48,253 nt of DNA from Nitrospira sp. (GCA_016873515.1 VGXB01000013.1:1-48253), one strand, 5' to 3'. Shown: positions 9,184 to 20,502, numbered from the stretch's first letter. Translations and numbers: made by a program. The notes: generated by a model not told the origin, from the sequence alone.

Positions 9184-9219
9184 CTCCGTCCTGCGCTGTG
9201 TGATCAGACAATCGTCTAA

Positions 9220-10029
9220 TTATCGCACCGCTTCAGCCATAGCCGTTTTCAACGACCGCACAAACTCGGCAACATGGCCAACCATCGCAGGATCCTGCTG
9301 GTAGGACGCAATACGCTTCACGATAGCACTGCCGACGATCACCCCGTCGGCCATTTTAGAGACCTGTGCGGCATCCTCAGGTGTCGCCACCCCGAAGCCA
9401 ACGGCGACAGGAGATGCAGAGACCTTCTTGAGCTTTTGAACATTCTGTTGAATATCTGTCACATTGCTGAGCTTTGCCCCGGTAATACCGGTCAACGAGA
9501 CATAGTAGACAAATCCGTGCGATTCTTCCGCTACCAACCTTCGCCGGCTTGGCGTGCTGGTTGGTGCCAAAAGAAAAATGAGCGGCAACCCGGCGGCATC
9601 GGCCGGCCCCTTGAGTGGGTCTGCTTCATCCGGCGGCATATCGGGAACAATCAATCCATCCACTCCAGCAGCCTTCGCAGCCGTGCAGAACTTCTCATAT
9701 CCCATGGCATGGATCGAGTTGTAGTACAACATGAGGACAATCGGAATCTCAGTGCGCTGTCTGAGGGACTTCACCGAATCTAAGATTTTGCGCAGTGACG
9801 TGCCACTCTTCAATGCCCGCTCAGCGGCCTGCTGGATCACCGGTCCATCCGCAATCGGGTCGGAAAAAGGCACACCAAGCTCAATGATGTCGGCTCCTGC
9901 TTGTTCCAGCGCCACGACCAGCTGTTCCGTCTCAGCCAATCCAGGGTCGCCAGCCATAAGATACGCAATAAGCGCTTTCTCACCCTTGTCACGCAATCGC
10001 GTAAACGTCGCGCCCAGCCGCTTGCTCAT
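9220..10029 (-). CDS. trpA: Tryptophan synthase alpha subunit
   Basis: Cleaves indole-3-glycerol phosphate to indole and glyceraldehyde 3-phosphate; indole tunnels to the beta subunit. The TIM-barrel signature [16 protein letters not shown] carries the catalytic Glu and Asp, and the phosphate-binding loop appears as [11 protein letters not shown] followed by [12 protein letters not shown]. The 269 aa length is standard. Its ATG overlaps the trpB stop by 4 nt (ATGA), giving translational coupling of the two subunits. It is the last gene of the tryptophan operon and converges with the remnant at 8812. Confidence 0.97.
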   Translation of the reverse strand: MSKRLGATFTRLRDKGEKALIAYLMAGDPGLAETEQLVVALEQAGADIIELGVPFSDPIADGPVIQQAAERALKSGTSLRKILDSVKSLRQRTEIPIVLMLYYNSIHAMGYEKFCTAAKAAGVDGLIVPDMPPDEADPLKGPADAAGLPLIFLLAPTSTPSRRRLVAEESHGFVYYVSLTGITGAKLSNVTDIQQNVQKLKKVSASPVAVGFGVATPEDAAQVSKMADGVIVGSAIVKRIASYQQDPAMVGHVAEFVRSLKTAMAEAVR

Positions 10030-11219
10030 AACTCCACCCCTCGCATCCTGGCGACTTGCTGAACATCTTTATCTCCACGGCCAGACAGATTGGCGATGAT
10101 GACCTGTGATTTCTTGAGCTTCGGGGCCAGCTTGATAACATGGGCAATGGCATGGGCGCTTTCTAATGCGGGAATAATCCCTTCTTCACGAGCGAGGAGA
10201 TCAAAGGCGGCCATGGCTTCAGTATCCGTCGCATAGGTGTAGTCGATCCGGCCTTGGTCATGATAGAGGCTATGCTCCGGCCCAACGGCCGCATAGTCCA
10301 ATCCAGCCGAGACCGAATGAGTCAGATTGATCTGCCCATTCTCATCCTGAAGCAGATAGGTCATAGTCCCTTGCAAGACGCCCGGCTTCCCGCCGGAGAA
10401 CCGTGCGGCATGTTTCCCGCCCACAATCCCGCTCCCTCCGGCTTCGACACCTACCATTTTCACCTTGCGATCACTCAGGAATGCATGAAAAATCCCGATG
10501 GAATTGCTCCCACCGCCGACACAGGCGACAAGATAATCGGGCAACTTCCCTTCTGAAACCAGAATCTGCTTCCGTGCTTCTTTCCCAATAATCGCTTGAA
10601 AATCTCGAACCATCATAGGATAGGGATGCGCCCCGAGAACTGAGCCCAAAATGTAATGGGTGGTTCGCACATTTGTCGTCCAATCGCGCATCGCTTCACT
10701 GATGGCATCTTTTAACGTTCGACTTCCGGCATCGACCCCGATCACTTTCGCACCAAGCAATCGCATGCGGAAGACATTCAACGCCTGGCGTTGCATATCC
10801 TCCGTCCCCATATAGATCTCGCATTCGAGGCCGAACATCGCGGCGGCTGTGGCTGTGGCCACCCCATGCTGGCCGGCCCCAGTCTCTGCGATAATTCGTG
10901 GCTTTTTCATGCGTATCGCCAGCAGCACTTGGCCAATGGCGTTGTTGATCTTATGCGCCCCGGTATGACACAGGTCTTCCCGCTTCAGATAAATCTTAGC
11001 TCCACTTAATTTCTTGGTCAGTCGGTCGGCCCGGTAGAGACTTGTCGGACGCCCAACGTACTGTTTTAGATAGTAGCCAAGATCAGCCTGAAAGCGGCGG
11101 TCCTTCTTCGCCTTAGCATATTCCGTTTCCAATTCAAGCAACGCCGGCATGAGAGTTTCTGGCACATACCGGCCGCCATAGGGTCCAAATCGGCCATGGT
11201 TGTCGGGAAGTATCGCCAT
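10026..11219 (-). CDS. trpB: Tryptophan synthase beta subunit
   Basis: PLP enzyme that condenses indole with serine to form tryptophan. The Schiff-base lysine lies in [11 protein letters not shown], the substrate loop in ETGAGQHG, and the PLP-phosphate glycine loop in [10 protein letters not shown]. At 397 aa this is the common TrpB1 type that forms an alpha2-beta2 complex with TrpA. The ATG at 11219 has a GAGGAAGGG ribosome site about 8 nt upstream, one of the stronger sites in the operon. It follows trpF by about 47 nt. Confidence 0.98.
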   Translation of the reverse strand: MAILPDNHGRFGPYGGRYVPETLMPALLELETEYAKAKKDRRFQADLGYYLKQYVGRPTSLYRADRLTKKLSGAKIYLKREDLCHTGAHKINNAIGQVLLAIRMKKPRIIAETGAGQHGVATATAAAMFGLECEIYMGTEDMQRQALNVFRMRLLGAKVIGVDAGSRTLKDAISEAMRDWTTNVRTTHYILGSVLGAHPYPMMVRDFQAIIGKEARKQILVSEGKLPDYLVACVGGGSNSIGIFHAFLSDRKVKMVGVEAGGSGIVGGKHAARFSGGKPGVLQGTMTYLLQDENGQINLTHSVSAGLDYAAVGPEHSLYHDQGRIDYTYATDTEAMAAFDLLAREEGIIPALESAHAIAHVIKLAPKLKKSQVIIANLSGRGDKDVQQVARMRGVEL

Positions 11220-11266
11220 CTGATCAACCCTTCCTCAATGAATGGTCGGGAGTATAGCCAGAGCCA

Positions 11267-11896
11267 TCACGCAGGCACAAGTCTCGCCGCCACAATGAAG
11301 GCTTTGACTTTTTCCGGATCCTTCTTGCCCGGACATTCTTCTACTCCACTACTGACATCGACTCCGTAGGGCCGGACTAGCCTGACCGCCTCGGCCACGT
11401 TCGACGGGGTCAACCCGCCGGCCAACAGAATGGGCACAGACCGAGCCACCTCCTCCGCTAACGTCCAATCGACCATATGCCCCGTACCTCCGTAGGCCTG
11501 TTCTGAAAATGCGTCGATCAGCACCCCTCGCACGCTGGCCCGTCTTTGATATTCAGCCAGAGCCAGGAACGATCCGCGATCTTTCACGCGCATGGCCTTC
11601 AACACCGGACGGCCGAGCTGCTGACAATAGGCCGCAGTTTCGTCTCCATGCAGTTGGGCCAAGACAAATCCACATTCGTCCATCAGGAACCGCACGGCGG
11701 CAGCATCCTCGTTGACGAACACTCCAACCGGCAAAACAAAAGGAGGCAGCTCTGCAATGATCGCTTTTGCCACCTCCGGCTCTACATAACGAGGGCTCTT
11801 TCGGTACATCACGAAACCCAGCGCATCTGCCCCTGCCGCCACGGCTACTTGAGCATCATCACGATTGGTGATCCCACAAATTTTGATCTTCATCAT
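11267..11896 (-). CDS. trpF: Phosphoribosylanthranilate isomerase
   Basis: Amadori rearrangement of N-(5-phosphoribosyl)anthranilate, the third step from chorismate. The catalytic Cys is in KICGITNRDDA at the N terminus and the catalytic Asp in LIDAFSEQAYGGTG; the phosphate-binding end shows LAGGLTPSNV and GVDVSSGVE. The protein is about 209 aa from the ATG at 11896; an upstream GTG at 11911 would add five residues, but family members begin near MKIKICG. It is a separate gene here, not fused to trpC as in E. coli. The gap to trpC is short. Confidence 0.96.
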   Translation of the reverse strand: MMKIKICGITNRDDAQVAVAAGADALGFVMYRKSPRYVEPEVAKAIIAELPPFVLPVGVFVNEDAAAVRFLMDECGFVLAQLHGDETAAYCQQLGRPVLKAMRVKDRGSFLALAEYQRRASVRGVLIDAFSEQAYGGTGHMVDWTLAEEVARSVPILLAGGLTPSNVAEAVRLVRPYGVDVSSGVEECPGKKDPEKVKAFIVAARLVPA

Positions 11897-11913
11897 ACTG
11901 TCTTCTCGCACAT

Positions 11914-12741
11914 CTATGACGATTGCCGGTTGCCAGAATTGACTCCAAGCAGCTCGCGCACCTTCTCACCGGTATGCTCAGCGCGAATGAGCGACTCTCC
12001 GATCAGCATGGCATGGATACCGGCTTGGACCAGCTGCTCCACATGGTTGCGCGTGTGGATCCCGCTTTCACTGACGATGAGCTTATCGGCCGGAATTCGC
12101 TTCGCCAATCGAAAGGTCACTCCCAGATCAGTCGTGAACGTCTTCAAGTCGCGATTGTTGATCCCGATCAGCCTGGCGGCAGGCACCCATTCCAGCACTA
12201 GATCGAGTTCCCGCTCATGATGCGTTTCAAAGAGCACGTCCATCCCAAGCTCAGCAGCCAACGCATTGAAATCTATCAGCTGCCGCCGCTCCAGCGCTGC
12301 CACGATCAGCAGGACCGCATCGGCGCCATGAGCCCGCGCTTCGTAAAATTGGATGTCCTCGACCATGAACTCCTTGTTCAGCGCAGGTAGTGGCACAGCT
12401 TGCTTGATCTCCGCCAAATAGCGGAGGTTGCCCTGAAAGAAATCCTGATCCGTTAAGACGGATACGGCCGACGCGCCATGTTCATGGTAGGCGCTGGCGA
12501 TGGCCAGATGATCGAACTGCTCGGCGAATTCTGGTCGCAAGAGCCCCAAACTAGGCGAGGCCTTCTTCACTTCCGCAATCAGAGCCGGATTCGTTGCAGT
12601 TCTGGTGGCGTCGAGAGTTACGGCAAACCTCAACGGCGGAGCCAGATTTCGAATCGTCGACTTCAGTTCCGCGAGATAACCACGACTCTGCTTGTGCCGC
12701 AGCTCAGCTTTCTTGTGTTCGAGAATGCGATCGAGAATCAT
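11914..12741 (-). CDS. trpC: Indole-3-glycerol phosphate synthase
   Basis: Closes the indole ring with loss of CO2 and water. The 275 aa TIM barrel shows the lysine-bearing IAEVKKASPSLG, ALNKEFMVEDIQFYEA, the NNRDLKTF loop and VSESGI phosphate-binding strand, all expected of TrpC. The ATG at 12741 has an AAGGTG site about 10 nt upstream, within the end of trpD. Only 6 nt separate it from trpD, so it is clearly co-transcribed. Confidence 0.97.
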   Translation of the reverse strand: MILDRILEHKKAELRHKQSRGYLAELKSTIRNLAPPLRFAVTLDATRTATNPALIAEVKKASPSLGLLRPEFAEQFDHLAIASAYHEHGASAVSVLTDQDFFQGNLRYLAEIKQAVPLPALNKEFMVEDIQFYEARAHGADAVLLIVAALERRQLIDFNALAAELGMDVLFETHHERELDLVLEWVPAARLIGINNRDLKTFTTDLGVTFRLAKRIPADKLIVSESGIHTRNHVEQLVQAGIHAMLIGESLIRAEHTGEKVRELLGVNSGNRQSS

Positions 12742-12747
12742 CGGCGG

Positions 12748-13761
12748 TTACACCTTGTTCGTGTAGGCAATGAGCCGTTCTAATTTCTCGACAGCGGCGC
12801 CTGAATCAATGGTCTGTTGGGCCGAACGGAACCCCTCTTTCAACGTCTTCACCTTACCCCCAACAACCATGGCAGCAGCGGCGTTGAGACAGATAATGTC
12901 TCGTTTCGGGCCTTTTCTACCCCGCAAAATGTCTCGCGCAATGCGCGCATTGTCCTCAGGCAGGCCGCCGGCAACTTCTTTCCGCAGCGTGCGCGGGACA
13001 TTAAACTCTTCCGGAGTAATGAAATAACTCGACACGACGCCGCCCTTGCCTTCGGAGATTTTCGTCCGATCCGATACCGTGATCTCATCCAGTCCGTCCA
13101 TGCCATGGGTCACGAGGCAATGTTGCGCACCCAATTCCAGTAGCACCCGTCCAAGAATCTCGGTCAAACCCGCATCATAAACACCCAGCACTTGATGCGT
13201 GGCCCCGGCCGGGTTTGCCAGCGGCCCCAGAATATTGAGCAGCGTTCTGATGCCCATCTCCTGCCTCGGTCCAGCACACTGTTTCATCGCTCCGTGATAA
13301 AGGGGGGCGAACAAGAAGCCGATGCCCACTTCATCGATGCAGTCCGCCACCCGATCTGGCGGCAGATCGATCTTAACGCCCAGAGCCGTCAGCACATCAG
13401 CGCTGCCGGACTTGGACGAGATCGACCGATTGCCATGCTTGGCCACAGTGATGCCGGCTCCGGCGGCCACAAAGGCCGCCGTAGTGGAGATGTTGAACGT
13501 GTGTGCGCCGTCGCCTCCGGTCCCGCATGTATCGACGACGACTTTGGCGCCAACTTGGATCCGAACGGCGCGTAACCGCATCGCTTTGACCGATCCGACG
13601 ATTTCCGCGACTGTTTCGCCTTTTTGTCGGAGGCCCATGAGATAGGCCGCAATCTGCGCAGGCGTCGCCACCCCGTCCATTATTTCGGCCATGACGGCTT
13701 CCGCTTCCGGTTCGGAAAGATCGGCTCGGTCAGCCAGTTTAGCTAGCGCGTCTTTGATCAT
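12748..13761 (-). CDS. trpD: Anthranilate phosphoribosyltransferase
   Basis: Transfers phosphoribose from PRPP to anthranilate. The glycine-rich CGTGGDGAHTFNIST motif and the KHGNRSISSKSGSADVLTALG stretch bind PRPP and magnesium; the small N-terminal helical domain has MGLRQKGET. The 337 aa length is typical. The gene is not fused to trpG. Upstream is an 80-base spacer filled with a GCTGA/TCAGC repeat element, and no ribosome site is evident before the ATG at 13761. Confidence 0.97.
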   Translation of the reverse strand: MIKDALAKLADRADLSEPEAEAVMAEIMDGVATPAQIAAYLMGLRQKGETVAEIVGSVKAMRLRAVRIQVGAKVVVDTCGTGGDGAHTFNISTTAAFVAAGAGITVAKHGNRSISSKSGSADVLTALGVKIDLPPDRVADCIDEVGIGFLFAPLYHGAMKQCAGPRQEMGIRTLLNILGPLANPAGATHQVLGVYDAGLTEILGRVLLELGAQHCLVTHGMDGLDEITVSDRTKISEGKGGVVSSYFITPEEFNVPRTLRKEVAGGLPEDNARIARDILRGRKGPKRDIICLNAAAAMVVGGKVKTLKEGFRSAQQTIDSGAAVEKLERLIAYTNKV

Positions 13762-13766
13762 ATTTT

Positions 13767-13836
13767 GATTGTTAGCCCTCAGCCATCAGCCTTCAGCAGG
13801 AGTTGATCTCAAGCTGAACGCTGACGGCTGATTGTT
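13767..13836 (-). repeat. GCTGA/TCAGC inverted-repeat element between trpG and trpD
   Basis: The spacer carries ATCAGCC (13785-13791) and TTCAGC (13792-13797) opposite GCTGAA (13813-13818) and GGCTGAT (13826-13832), forming an imperfect hairpin around AGGAGTTGATCTCA. A direct repeat GATTGTT bounds it (13767-13773 and 13830-13836), which could be a target duplication or chance. The words are the same as in the lolC-lolD spacer (8027-8101). Confidence 0.65.
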
Positions 13837-13841
13837 CCCGC

Positions 13842-14405
13842 TTAAAGTTTCAGAAAATTTCGCAGCAGATCTTTTCCGGTGGCCGTCAGGATCGATTCCG
13901 GATGAAACTGGACCCCTTCGACGCCCAGTGTCTTATGGCGGAGTCCCATGATTTCTCCCTCGGCAGTCTCCGCCGAGATCTCGAAGCAACCGGGAAGATT
14001 AGCCCGATTCACGATCAGCGAATGGTAGCGCGTCGCCTCGAACGGATTGGGCAGCGACCGGAACATCTTCTTGCCGTCATGGGTAATCTGGGAGGTCTTG
14101 CCATGCATCAAACGGGACGCACGGATGACTTCGCCGCCGTACGCCACGGCCAGGGACTGATGCCCCAAACAGACACCAAGAATGGGCACCTTGCCTCCGA
14201 AACGACGGATCGTCTCGACCGAGATCCCTGCTTCATTAGGCGTGCAGGGCCCTGGGGAAATCACGATCCGCTCTGGACGGAGCGACGCAATCCCGTCCGG
14301 AGTAATAGTGTCGTTACGGTATACCTGGACCTCTTCACCCAGTTCGCTGAAATACTGCACCAGGTTGTAGGTGAATGAATCGTAGTTATCGATAATCAGC
14401 AGCAT
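13842..14405 (-). CDS. trpG: Anthranilate synthase glutamine amidotransferase subunit
   Basis: Class I glutamine amidotransferase supplying ammonia to TrpE; in many bacteria the same protein also serves aminodeoxychorismate synthase (PabA), and no separate pabA is visible here. The nucleophile Cys lies in [10 protein letters not shown], the oxyanion loop in [12 protein letters not shown], and the His-Glu pair in QFHPESILT. The 187 aa length is normal. It lies between two repeat-bearing spacers, 93 nt after trpE and 80 nt before trpD. Confidence 0.96.
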   Translation of the reverse strand: MLLIIDNYDSFTYNLVQYFSELGEEVQVYRNDTITPDGIASLRPERIVISPGPCTPNEAGISVETIRRFGGKVPILGVCLGHQSLAVAYGGEVIRASRLMHGKTSQITHDGKKMFRSLPNPFEATRYHSLIVNRANLPGCFEISAETAEGEIMGLRHKTLGVEGVQFHPESILTATGKDLLRNFLKL

Positions 14406-14422
14406 GGCGAAAAATGGATACC

Positions 14423-14479
14423 GGTTAATGTTTTATGATGAAAACAAGAACGATCTTGTGCTTCTTCACTACATTAACC
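14423..14479. repeat. Inverted repeat GGTTAATG/CATTAACC in the trpE-trpG spacer
   Basis: GGTTAATG at 14423-14430 and its exact complement CATTAACC at 14472-14479 bracket 41 bases. Adjacent bases 14475-14494 read AACCATAAGCCATGAACCAT, a word-like series of CCAT units of the same style as other spacers in the window. Too weak to call a terminator: there is no following T run. Confidence 0.4.
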
Positions 14480-14498
14480 ATAAGCCATGAACCATTCT

Positions 14499-15995
14499 CT
14501 ATTCCAGTCCCTGCTCAGCCAATTCGATGGCGCGCATCATCGCCTGAGCCTTATTGCATGTCTCTTCGTACTCATGTTCAGGATGTGAATCGGCGACGAT
14601 ACCGGCTCCGGCTTGAATGAACGCCCGATGGCGGGATACCACCACCGTCCGAATGTTGATGCACATATCCATGTTGCCGGAAAAACTGATGTATCCCACC
14701 GCCCCCGCATACGGACCACGCGTGGTGGGCTCCAGCTCATCAATAATCTCCATGGCTCTGATCTTGGGCGCGCCGGACACGGTGCCGGCCGGGAAACAGG
14801 CCTTCAAGACATCATAGACGGTCTTGGACTTATCCAGTTTCCCGGTCACGTTTGATACGATATGCATCACGTGCGAATACCGCTCCACGGTCATCAATGA
14901 TTCCACCTGGACAGAGCCTTGTTCGGCCACCCGCCCGACATCGTTGCGACCCAAATCAACCAACATGATATGTTCGGCCCGTTCCTTGGTATCCGCCAGC
15001 AGCCGGCGTTCGAGCTGTATATCCTCCTCGGTCGTCGCTCCCCGCCGCCTCGTTCCGGCGATCGGACGCACCGAAACAACCCCATCCTCGCATCGCACGA
15101 GAATTTCCGGGGAAGAGCCGACAAGTTCGACTCCGGCAATGCGCAGATAATACATGTAGGGCGACGGATTCACGATGCGCAGTGCCCGATAGAGCTGAAA
15201 CGGCGGCGCCTGCAAGTTGGTCTCCCACCGCTGGGACAGCACACACTGAAAGATGTCACCGGCCTTAATATATTCCTGAGCCCGGACAACCATCTTGTCA
15301 AAATCCGTCTTGCTCATATTCGGCACAAATCGAATGGGGAGCCGCCGCCGTTTCGGTGTAACCTTCCGAAGGGGCCGGCGAAGCCTGGCGATCATCTGTT
15401 CAATCTTGCTGGTTGCCTCGCGATAGGCTGAACGAATATCGCGGTCCGATCGAGATTTCACATACGCATTGGCGACAACTTTGATTTTTTGTGAGATGTT
15501 ATCGAAGATGAGCAACGTATCGGTGAGCAAGAACGCGAAATCCGGCAGGCCAAGATGGTCCTTCTTCCCGGAAGGAAGATCCTCAAACGTCTTTACCATA
15601 TCGTAACCGAGATAGCCCACCGCCCCCCCCACAAAGCGGGGCAGGCCGGGAACCGTCACTGGACGGTAGGCCTCCATGAACTCGCGCACTCGGTCCAGCG
15701 GAGCGCCCAGACTGGGGATCCGGCTGGCGCGTGCGCCCTTTCGGACGCAGAGATCGCCACGATCCTCAACCATGACGAGCGGAGATCCGCTCCCTAGAAA
15801 CGAATACCGCGCCCACTTTTCTCCCCCCTGGATGCTTTCCAGCAGGTAGGCCGATGGGCCGTGATCGATCTTGGCGAAGGCCGACACAGGCGTATCCTGG
15901 TCCGCCAAAATTTCCCGGTACAACGGAATGAGGTTGCCTTTCTTCGTATACGATCGAAACTCGTCCAAACTGAGTGAATAGATCGACACTGCCAT
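14499..15995 (-). CDS. trpE: Anthranilate synthase component I
   Basis: Converts chorismate to anthranilate with ammonia from TrpG, the committed step. The N-terminal region has the LLES motif ([20 protein letters not shown]), which in TrpE forms part of the tryptophan feedback site, so the enzyme is probably inhibited by tryptophan. The chorismate-binding half shows [24 protein letters not shown] and [18 protein letters not shown]. The 498 aa length is normal. It starts 13 nt after the LysM gene, leaving no room for a leader peptide or attenuator immediately upstream. Confidence 0.97.
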   Translation of the reverse strand: MAVSIYSLSLDEFRSYTKKGNLIPLYREILADQDTPVSAFAKIDHGPSAYLLESIQGGEKWARYSFLGSGSPLVMVEDRGDLCVRKGARASRIPSLGAPLDRVREFMEAYRPVTVPGLPRFVGGAVGYLGYDMVKTFEDLPSGKKDHLGLPDFAFLLTDTLLIFDNISQKIKVVANAYVKSRSDRDIRSAYREATSKIEQMIARLRRPLRKVTPKRRRLPIRFVPNMSKTDFDKMVVRAQEYIKAGDIFQCVLSQRWETNLQAPPFQLYRALRIVNPSPYMYYLRIAGVELVGSSPEILVRCEDGVVSVRPIAGTRRRGATTEEDIQLERRLLADTKERAEHIMLVDLGRNDVGRVAEQGSVQVESLMTVERYSHVMHIVSNVTGKLDKSKTVYDVLKACFPAGTVSGAPKIRAMEIIDELEPTTRGPYAGAVGYISFSGNMDMCINIRTVVVSRHRAFIQAGAGIVADSHPEHEYEETCNKAQAMMRAIELAEQGLE

Positions 15996-16008
15996 CTCGC
16001 TTCGCTCG

Positions 16009-16659
16009 TTACTCTGTTCCGACGATCAGCTTTTGGCCGACTTCAATGATGTCGTTGGGCAACTTGTTCATCTTCATCAGCTTTTCCGCTTCGATGCCGT
16101 AGCGCCGGCTGATACGGTAGAGCGTCTCACCCGGTTTGACAACGTGCAGCGTTGAACTAGACTTGGCGACCGATGCTGATTCCATCCTGCCCCCGGCGTC
16201 ACGTACCTTCGATTGTGAGGACGACTTGGCAACAATTTCGTCCAGTGCCTCAAAGGATTCTGCCGGCTTCTTCGGCTTGGCCCCCGCAGCCCCGCTCTTA
16301 CGCATGTCTTCCATCGCCTTGCGCTCAAGCACCACCGATTCCCCGATCACTTTGGCTTCTTCCTGAAGCCGTGCCATCTGCTCACGCTCGGTCTGTACTT
16401 GCGCGGCCAATTCGTGATTTTTTGATTCGAAATCGGCCATTTCGATCTTCATTCGCTTGACTTCACTTTCCAGCTCAAGTGACCGTTTCTCCTCCTGAGC
16501 CAACAAGCGCTGGAAGTTCAGACTTCTTGCCTTTTCAGCATCAAATTTTTCCTGCAGGACAACACACCCTCCGACCATCGGACTCATACCAATAATGAGG
16601 GTCCCCATCACCCATATTCTTAGCACCCGCCCACACACTCCCGGCTTCACGACTTCCAT
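16009..16659 (-). CDS. LysM-domain coiled-coil lipoprotein heading the trp operon
   Basis: The 216 aa product has an N-terminal hydrophobic stretch (VLRIWVMGTLIIGMSPMVGG) followed by Cys, a plausible lipobox, so it is probably a lipoprotein. Residues about 35-115 are charged and heptad-like (many Glu, Lys and Leu), suggesting a coiled coil. The C terminus is a LysM domain (HVVKPGETLYRISRRYGIE to VGQKLIVG), which binds peptidoglycan. Start chosen at the ATG at 16659 because AAGGAGGGG stands 4 nt upstream; the frame opens 6 codons earlier. It has no obvious role in tryptophan synthesis but shares the promoter at 16746-16775 with trpE, 13 nt downstream. Confidence 0.85.
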   Translation of the reverse strand: MEVVKPGVCGRVLRIWVMGTLIIGMSPMVGGCVVLQEKFDAEKARSLNFQRLLAQEEKRSLELESEVKRMKIEMADFESKNHELAAQVQTEREQMARLQEEAKVIGESVVLERKAMEDMRKSGAAGAKPKKPAESFEALDEIVAKSSSQSKVRDAGGRMESASVAKSSSTLHVVKPGETLYRISRRYGIEAEKLMKMNKLPNDIIEVGQKLIVGTE

Positions 16660-16745
16660 ACACCCCTCCTTCGCCACGCCGGCTGCCCGTCGCTGTCACA
16701 ACCACAGCCCCTCCAATCGATACTCATCCATCCAGAAAATAAACT

Positions 16746-16775
16746 AGAATAGAGGGCTACGATAATAAAAGTCAA
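16746..16775 (-). promoter_or_regulatory. Sigma70-type promoter for the LysM-trp operon
   Basis: On the minus strand TTGACT (16775-16770), an 18-base spacer and TATTCT (16751-16746) lie about 90 bases before the LysM start. Five of six positions match in the -35 and four or five in the -10. It is divergent from the ligA promoter candidate. No TrpR-type operator could be recognised around it. Confidence 0.55.
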
Positions 16776-16798
16776 AGCGAAATGGGCCGCAATCGGGT

Positions 16799-16828
16799 TT
16801 GACCGTTTCTGCAGTCCTATGCTACGGT
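16799..16828 (+). promoter_or_regulatory. Possible ligA promoter
   Basis: TTGACC (16799-16804), an 18-base spacer and TACGGT (16823-16828), with a TG one base upstream of the -10, lie 30 bases before the ligA start. Match to consensus is moderate. Together with the opposite promoter it makes a compact divergent control region of about 200 bases. Confidence 0.35.
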
Positions 16829-16840
16829 CCTCTCTGTTAA

Positions 16841-18919
<2,079 letters not shown>

Positions 18920-18939
18920 TCAATCTACAGTAAGGAGAG

Positions 18940-20220
18940 TTAGCTCACTGGGTTCAAGTTGGTCTCTTCGACGGTCACTGCGACTTTTTCATCCTTGAAG
19001 ATTTTCACGCTTCGTATCGAGCGTGGGTCCGCCTCATTGACGACCAAGCGGCAATTCTCTATGCGTAGCTCTTCCCCGGCCTTGGGAATCAGGCCAAGAC
19101 TTTCCTGAATCAATCCCCCGATTGTCAGCGCTTCATCTCCAAGTTCGACCTTGAGAAAGTCGTTCACTTTCCGGACTTCTGTCCGGCCGTGCACCAGAAT
19201 TTGGTTCTTCCCGATACGCTTGATCAACTCTTCAGTGATATCCGTCTCATCGACGATTTCGCCGACAACCTCTTCCACCAGATCTTCCAGCGTCACCAGC
19301 CCCATGACACCGCCAAATTCATTGACTACGATACCCATATGCCGTTTTTCCTGCTGGAACTGCTTCATGAGATCGTCCGCGGTCTTTCCGGCTGGAACAA
19401 AAAGCGGTGGATGGGCAATCTCCCGTAACCGCACATCAGACCGGTTCTTCGCCAATTCCGTCAACGCCTTCGTCTTATACAAAATACCTGTAATGTTATC
19501 GAGCGTGCCGTCGTACACCGGAATCCTGGAATATTTCGATTGGTATAACAGCTCCTGCGCCTCTTTCAGTTGAAGATTGCCGTCCAGAGCGAACACATAG
19601 ATCCGCGGTGTCATGGCGTTTTCCGCCGTAATATCCTTCAATTGAAAGACGTTCTTGATCATTTTGACTTCTTCCGACTCGATCTCGCCGGCTTTCCCCC
19701 CTTGGTCCAGCATGATCTTTAGCTCTTCCTCCGTAACCAAGGGAAGCGTTAGCCCCTTTCCTCCGGTCAGTTTATGGATCAGGGGTACCATGAAAAAGAG
19801 AAGTGGCGTTAGCAGCAGTTCTACCCAATAGATCGGGTAGGCCATATTCAAAGTTACCGGCACGGCAAATTTGGCAGCCAAGGTCTTTGGAATAACGTCC
19901 ACGGATACCAGCAGCACGAAGGTCAAGATTCCGACCATCACCGCGATGGCCTCCTCAAACACGCTCTGGCCCCCGTAGAGACTCAATGTCATGAAGGTCG
20001 CGAACATGGGGATAGCCGTTCCCACCAGGCGATCGCCGACGAGAATGGTCGAAAGGAGCTTTTGCGGATCACTTCTCAGCTTCAACGCCTTCACAGCACG
20101 CTTACTGCCATTCTGGGCCAGCGCTTTCAGGCGTGTTTCATTGACCGAGAAGAACCCGATCTCGGCAGTAGAAATAACCGCAGATAACCCTATTAATCCC
20201 AAAAGGATCAGGATATCCAT
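18940..20220 (-). CDS. CNNM/CorC-family membrane protein with CBS pair (HlyC/CorC-like)
   Basis: Probable divalent cation (Mg2+/Co2+) efflux or homeostasis protein of the inner membrane. It has the DUF21/CNNM transmembrane domain (about residues 1-190, four hydrophobic segments, starting with the STAEIGFFSVNETRLKALA signature), a CBS pair (TPRIYVFALDGNLQLKEA and VVNEFGGVMGLVTLEDLVEE) and a C-terminal CorC_HlyC domain. The older annotation 'hemolysin' rests on weak evidence. The 426 aa length is typical. It follows rlpA and a small ORF on the same strand after a leader of about 160-270 bases with small hairpins. Confidence 0.92.
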   Translation of the reverse strand: MDILILLGLIGLSAVISTAEIGFFSVNETRLKALAQNGSKRAVKALKLRSDPQKLLSTILVGDRLVGTAIPMFATFMTLSLYGGQSVFEEAIAVMVGILTFVLLVSVDVIPKTLAAKFAVPVTLNMAYPIYWVELLLTPLLFFMVPLIHKLTGGKGLTLPLVTEEELKIMLDQGGKAGEIESEEVKMIKNVFQLKDITAENAMTPRIYVFALDGNLQLKEAQELLYQSKYSRIPVYDGTLDNITGILYKTKALTELAKNRSDVRLREIAHPPLFVPAGKTADDLMKQFQQEKRHMGIVVNEFGGVMGLVTLEDLVEEVVGEIVDETDITEELIKRIGKNQILVHGRTEVRKVNDFLKVELGDEALTIGGLIQESLGLIPKAGEELRIENCRLVVNEADPRSIRSVKIFKDEKVAVTVEETNLNPVS

Positions 20221-20382
20221 AACTGTTACGTATTACACGCGTTTGACCAGAATGGACGGCTTGGTCAGAAGGCAGGTGTTACCGAGAGGATGCCTCTCTG
20301 CCCACCCTTCAGAGGGTCTCAATATCAGAACGATCAGGCCGCTGTTCACGATGCTCACAGGACATAAGAACTACCATAGCGG
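20221..20382 (-). promoter_or_regulatory. Structured leader upstream of the CorC-like gene
   Basis: This 162-base stretch contains no gene. Two small perfect hairpins stand close together: GAGAGG/CCTCTC (20284-20289 and 20293-20298) and ACCCT/AGGGT (20304-20308 and 20313-20317). Nearer the start codon TGACCA and TGGTCA face each other around 20244-20265. I could not match it to a known magnesium riboswitch, and there is no clear promoter. Its regulatory role is inference from position and structure only. Confidence 0.25.
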
Positions 20383-20502
20383 CTAGCGTGAGGCAAGCGA
20401 ATCAAGCAACGCCTCAAATAAATCAATGCCTTCCAACAAGAGTGTGCTGGTTTCACAGCCTGCCACATACAAAAACGTGTTCTGCCTGAAGCTAACCGTC
20501 AT
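20383..20502 (-). CDS. Candidate 39-residue small protein overlapping the rlpA end
   Basis: An ATG at 20502 lies inside the last codons of rlpA and opens a 39-codon frame ending in TAG at 20383. The product (MTVSFRQNTFLYVAGC, then LLLEGIDLFEALLDSL) is balanced in composition with an amphipathic, leucine-rich C-terminal half; its 11-nt overlap with rlpA would allow coupled translation. I do not recognise a family. The frame is short enough to be chance; the regular amino-acid pattern is the reason to list it. Confidence 0.35.
   Translation of the reverse strand: MTVSFRQNTFLYVAGCETSTLLLEGIDLFEALLDSLASR

Noticed and set aside
15996-16008. Trp leader peptide and attenuator before trpE
   Set aside because: Only 13 bases separate trpE from the upstream gene, with no tryptophan-rich small ORF or terminator pair.
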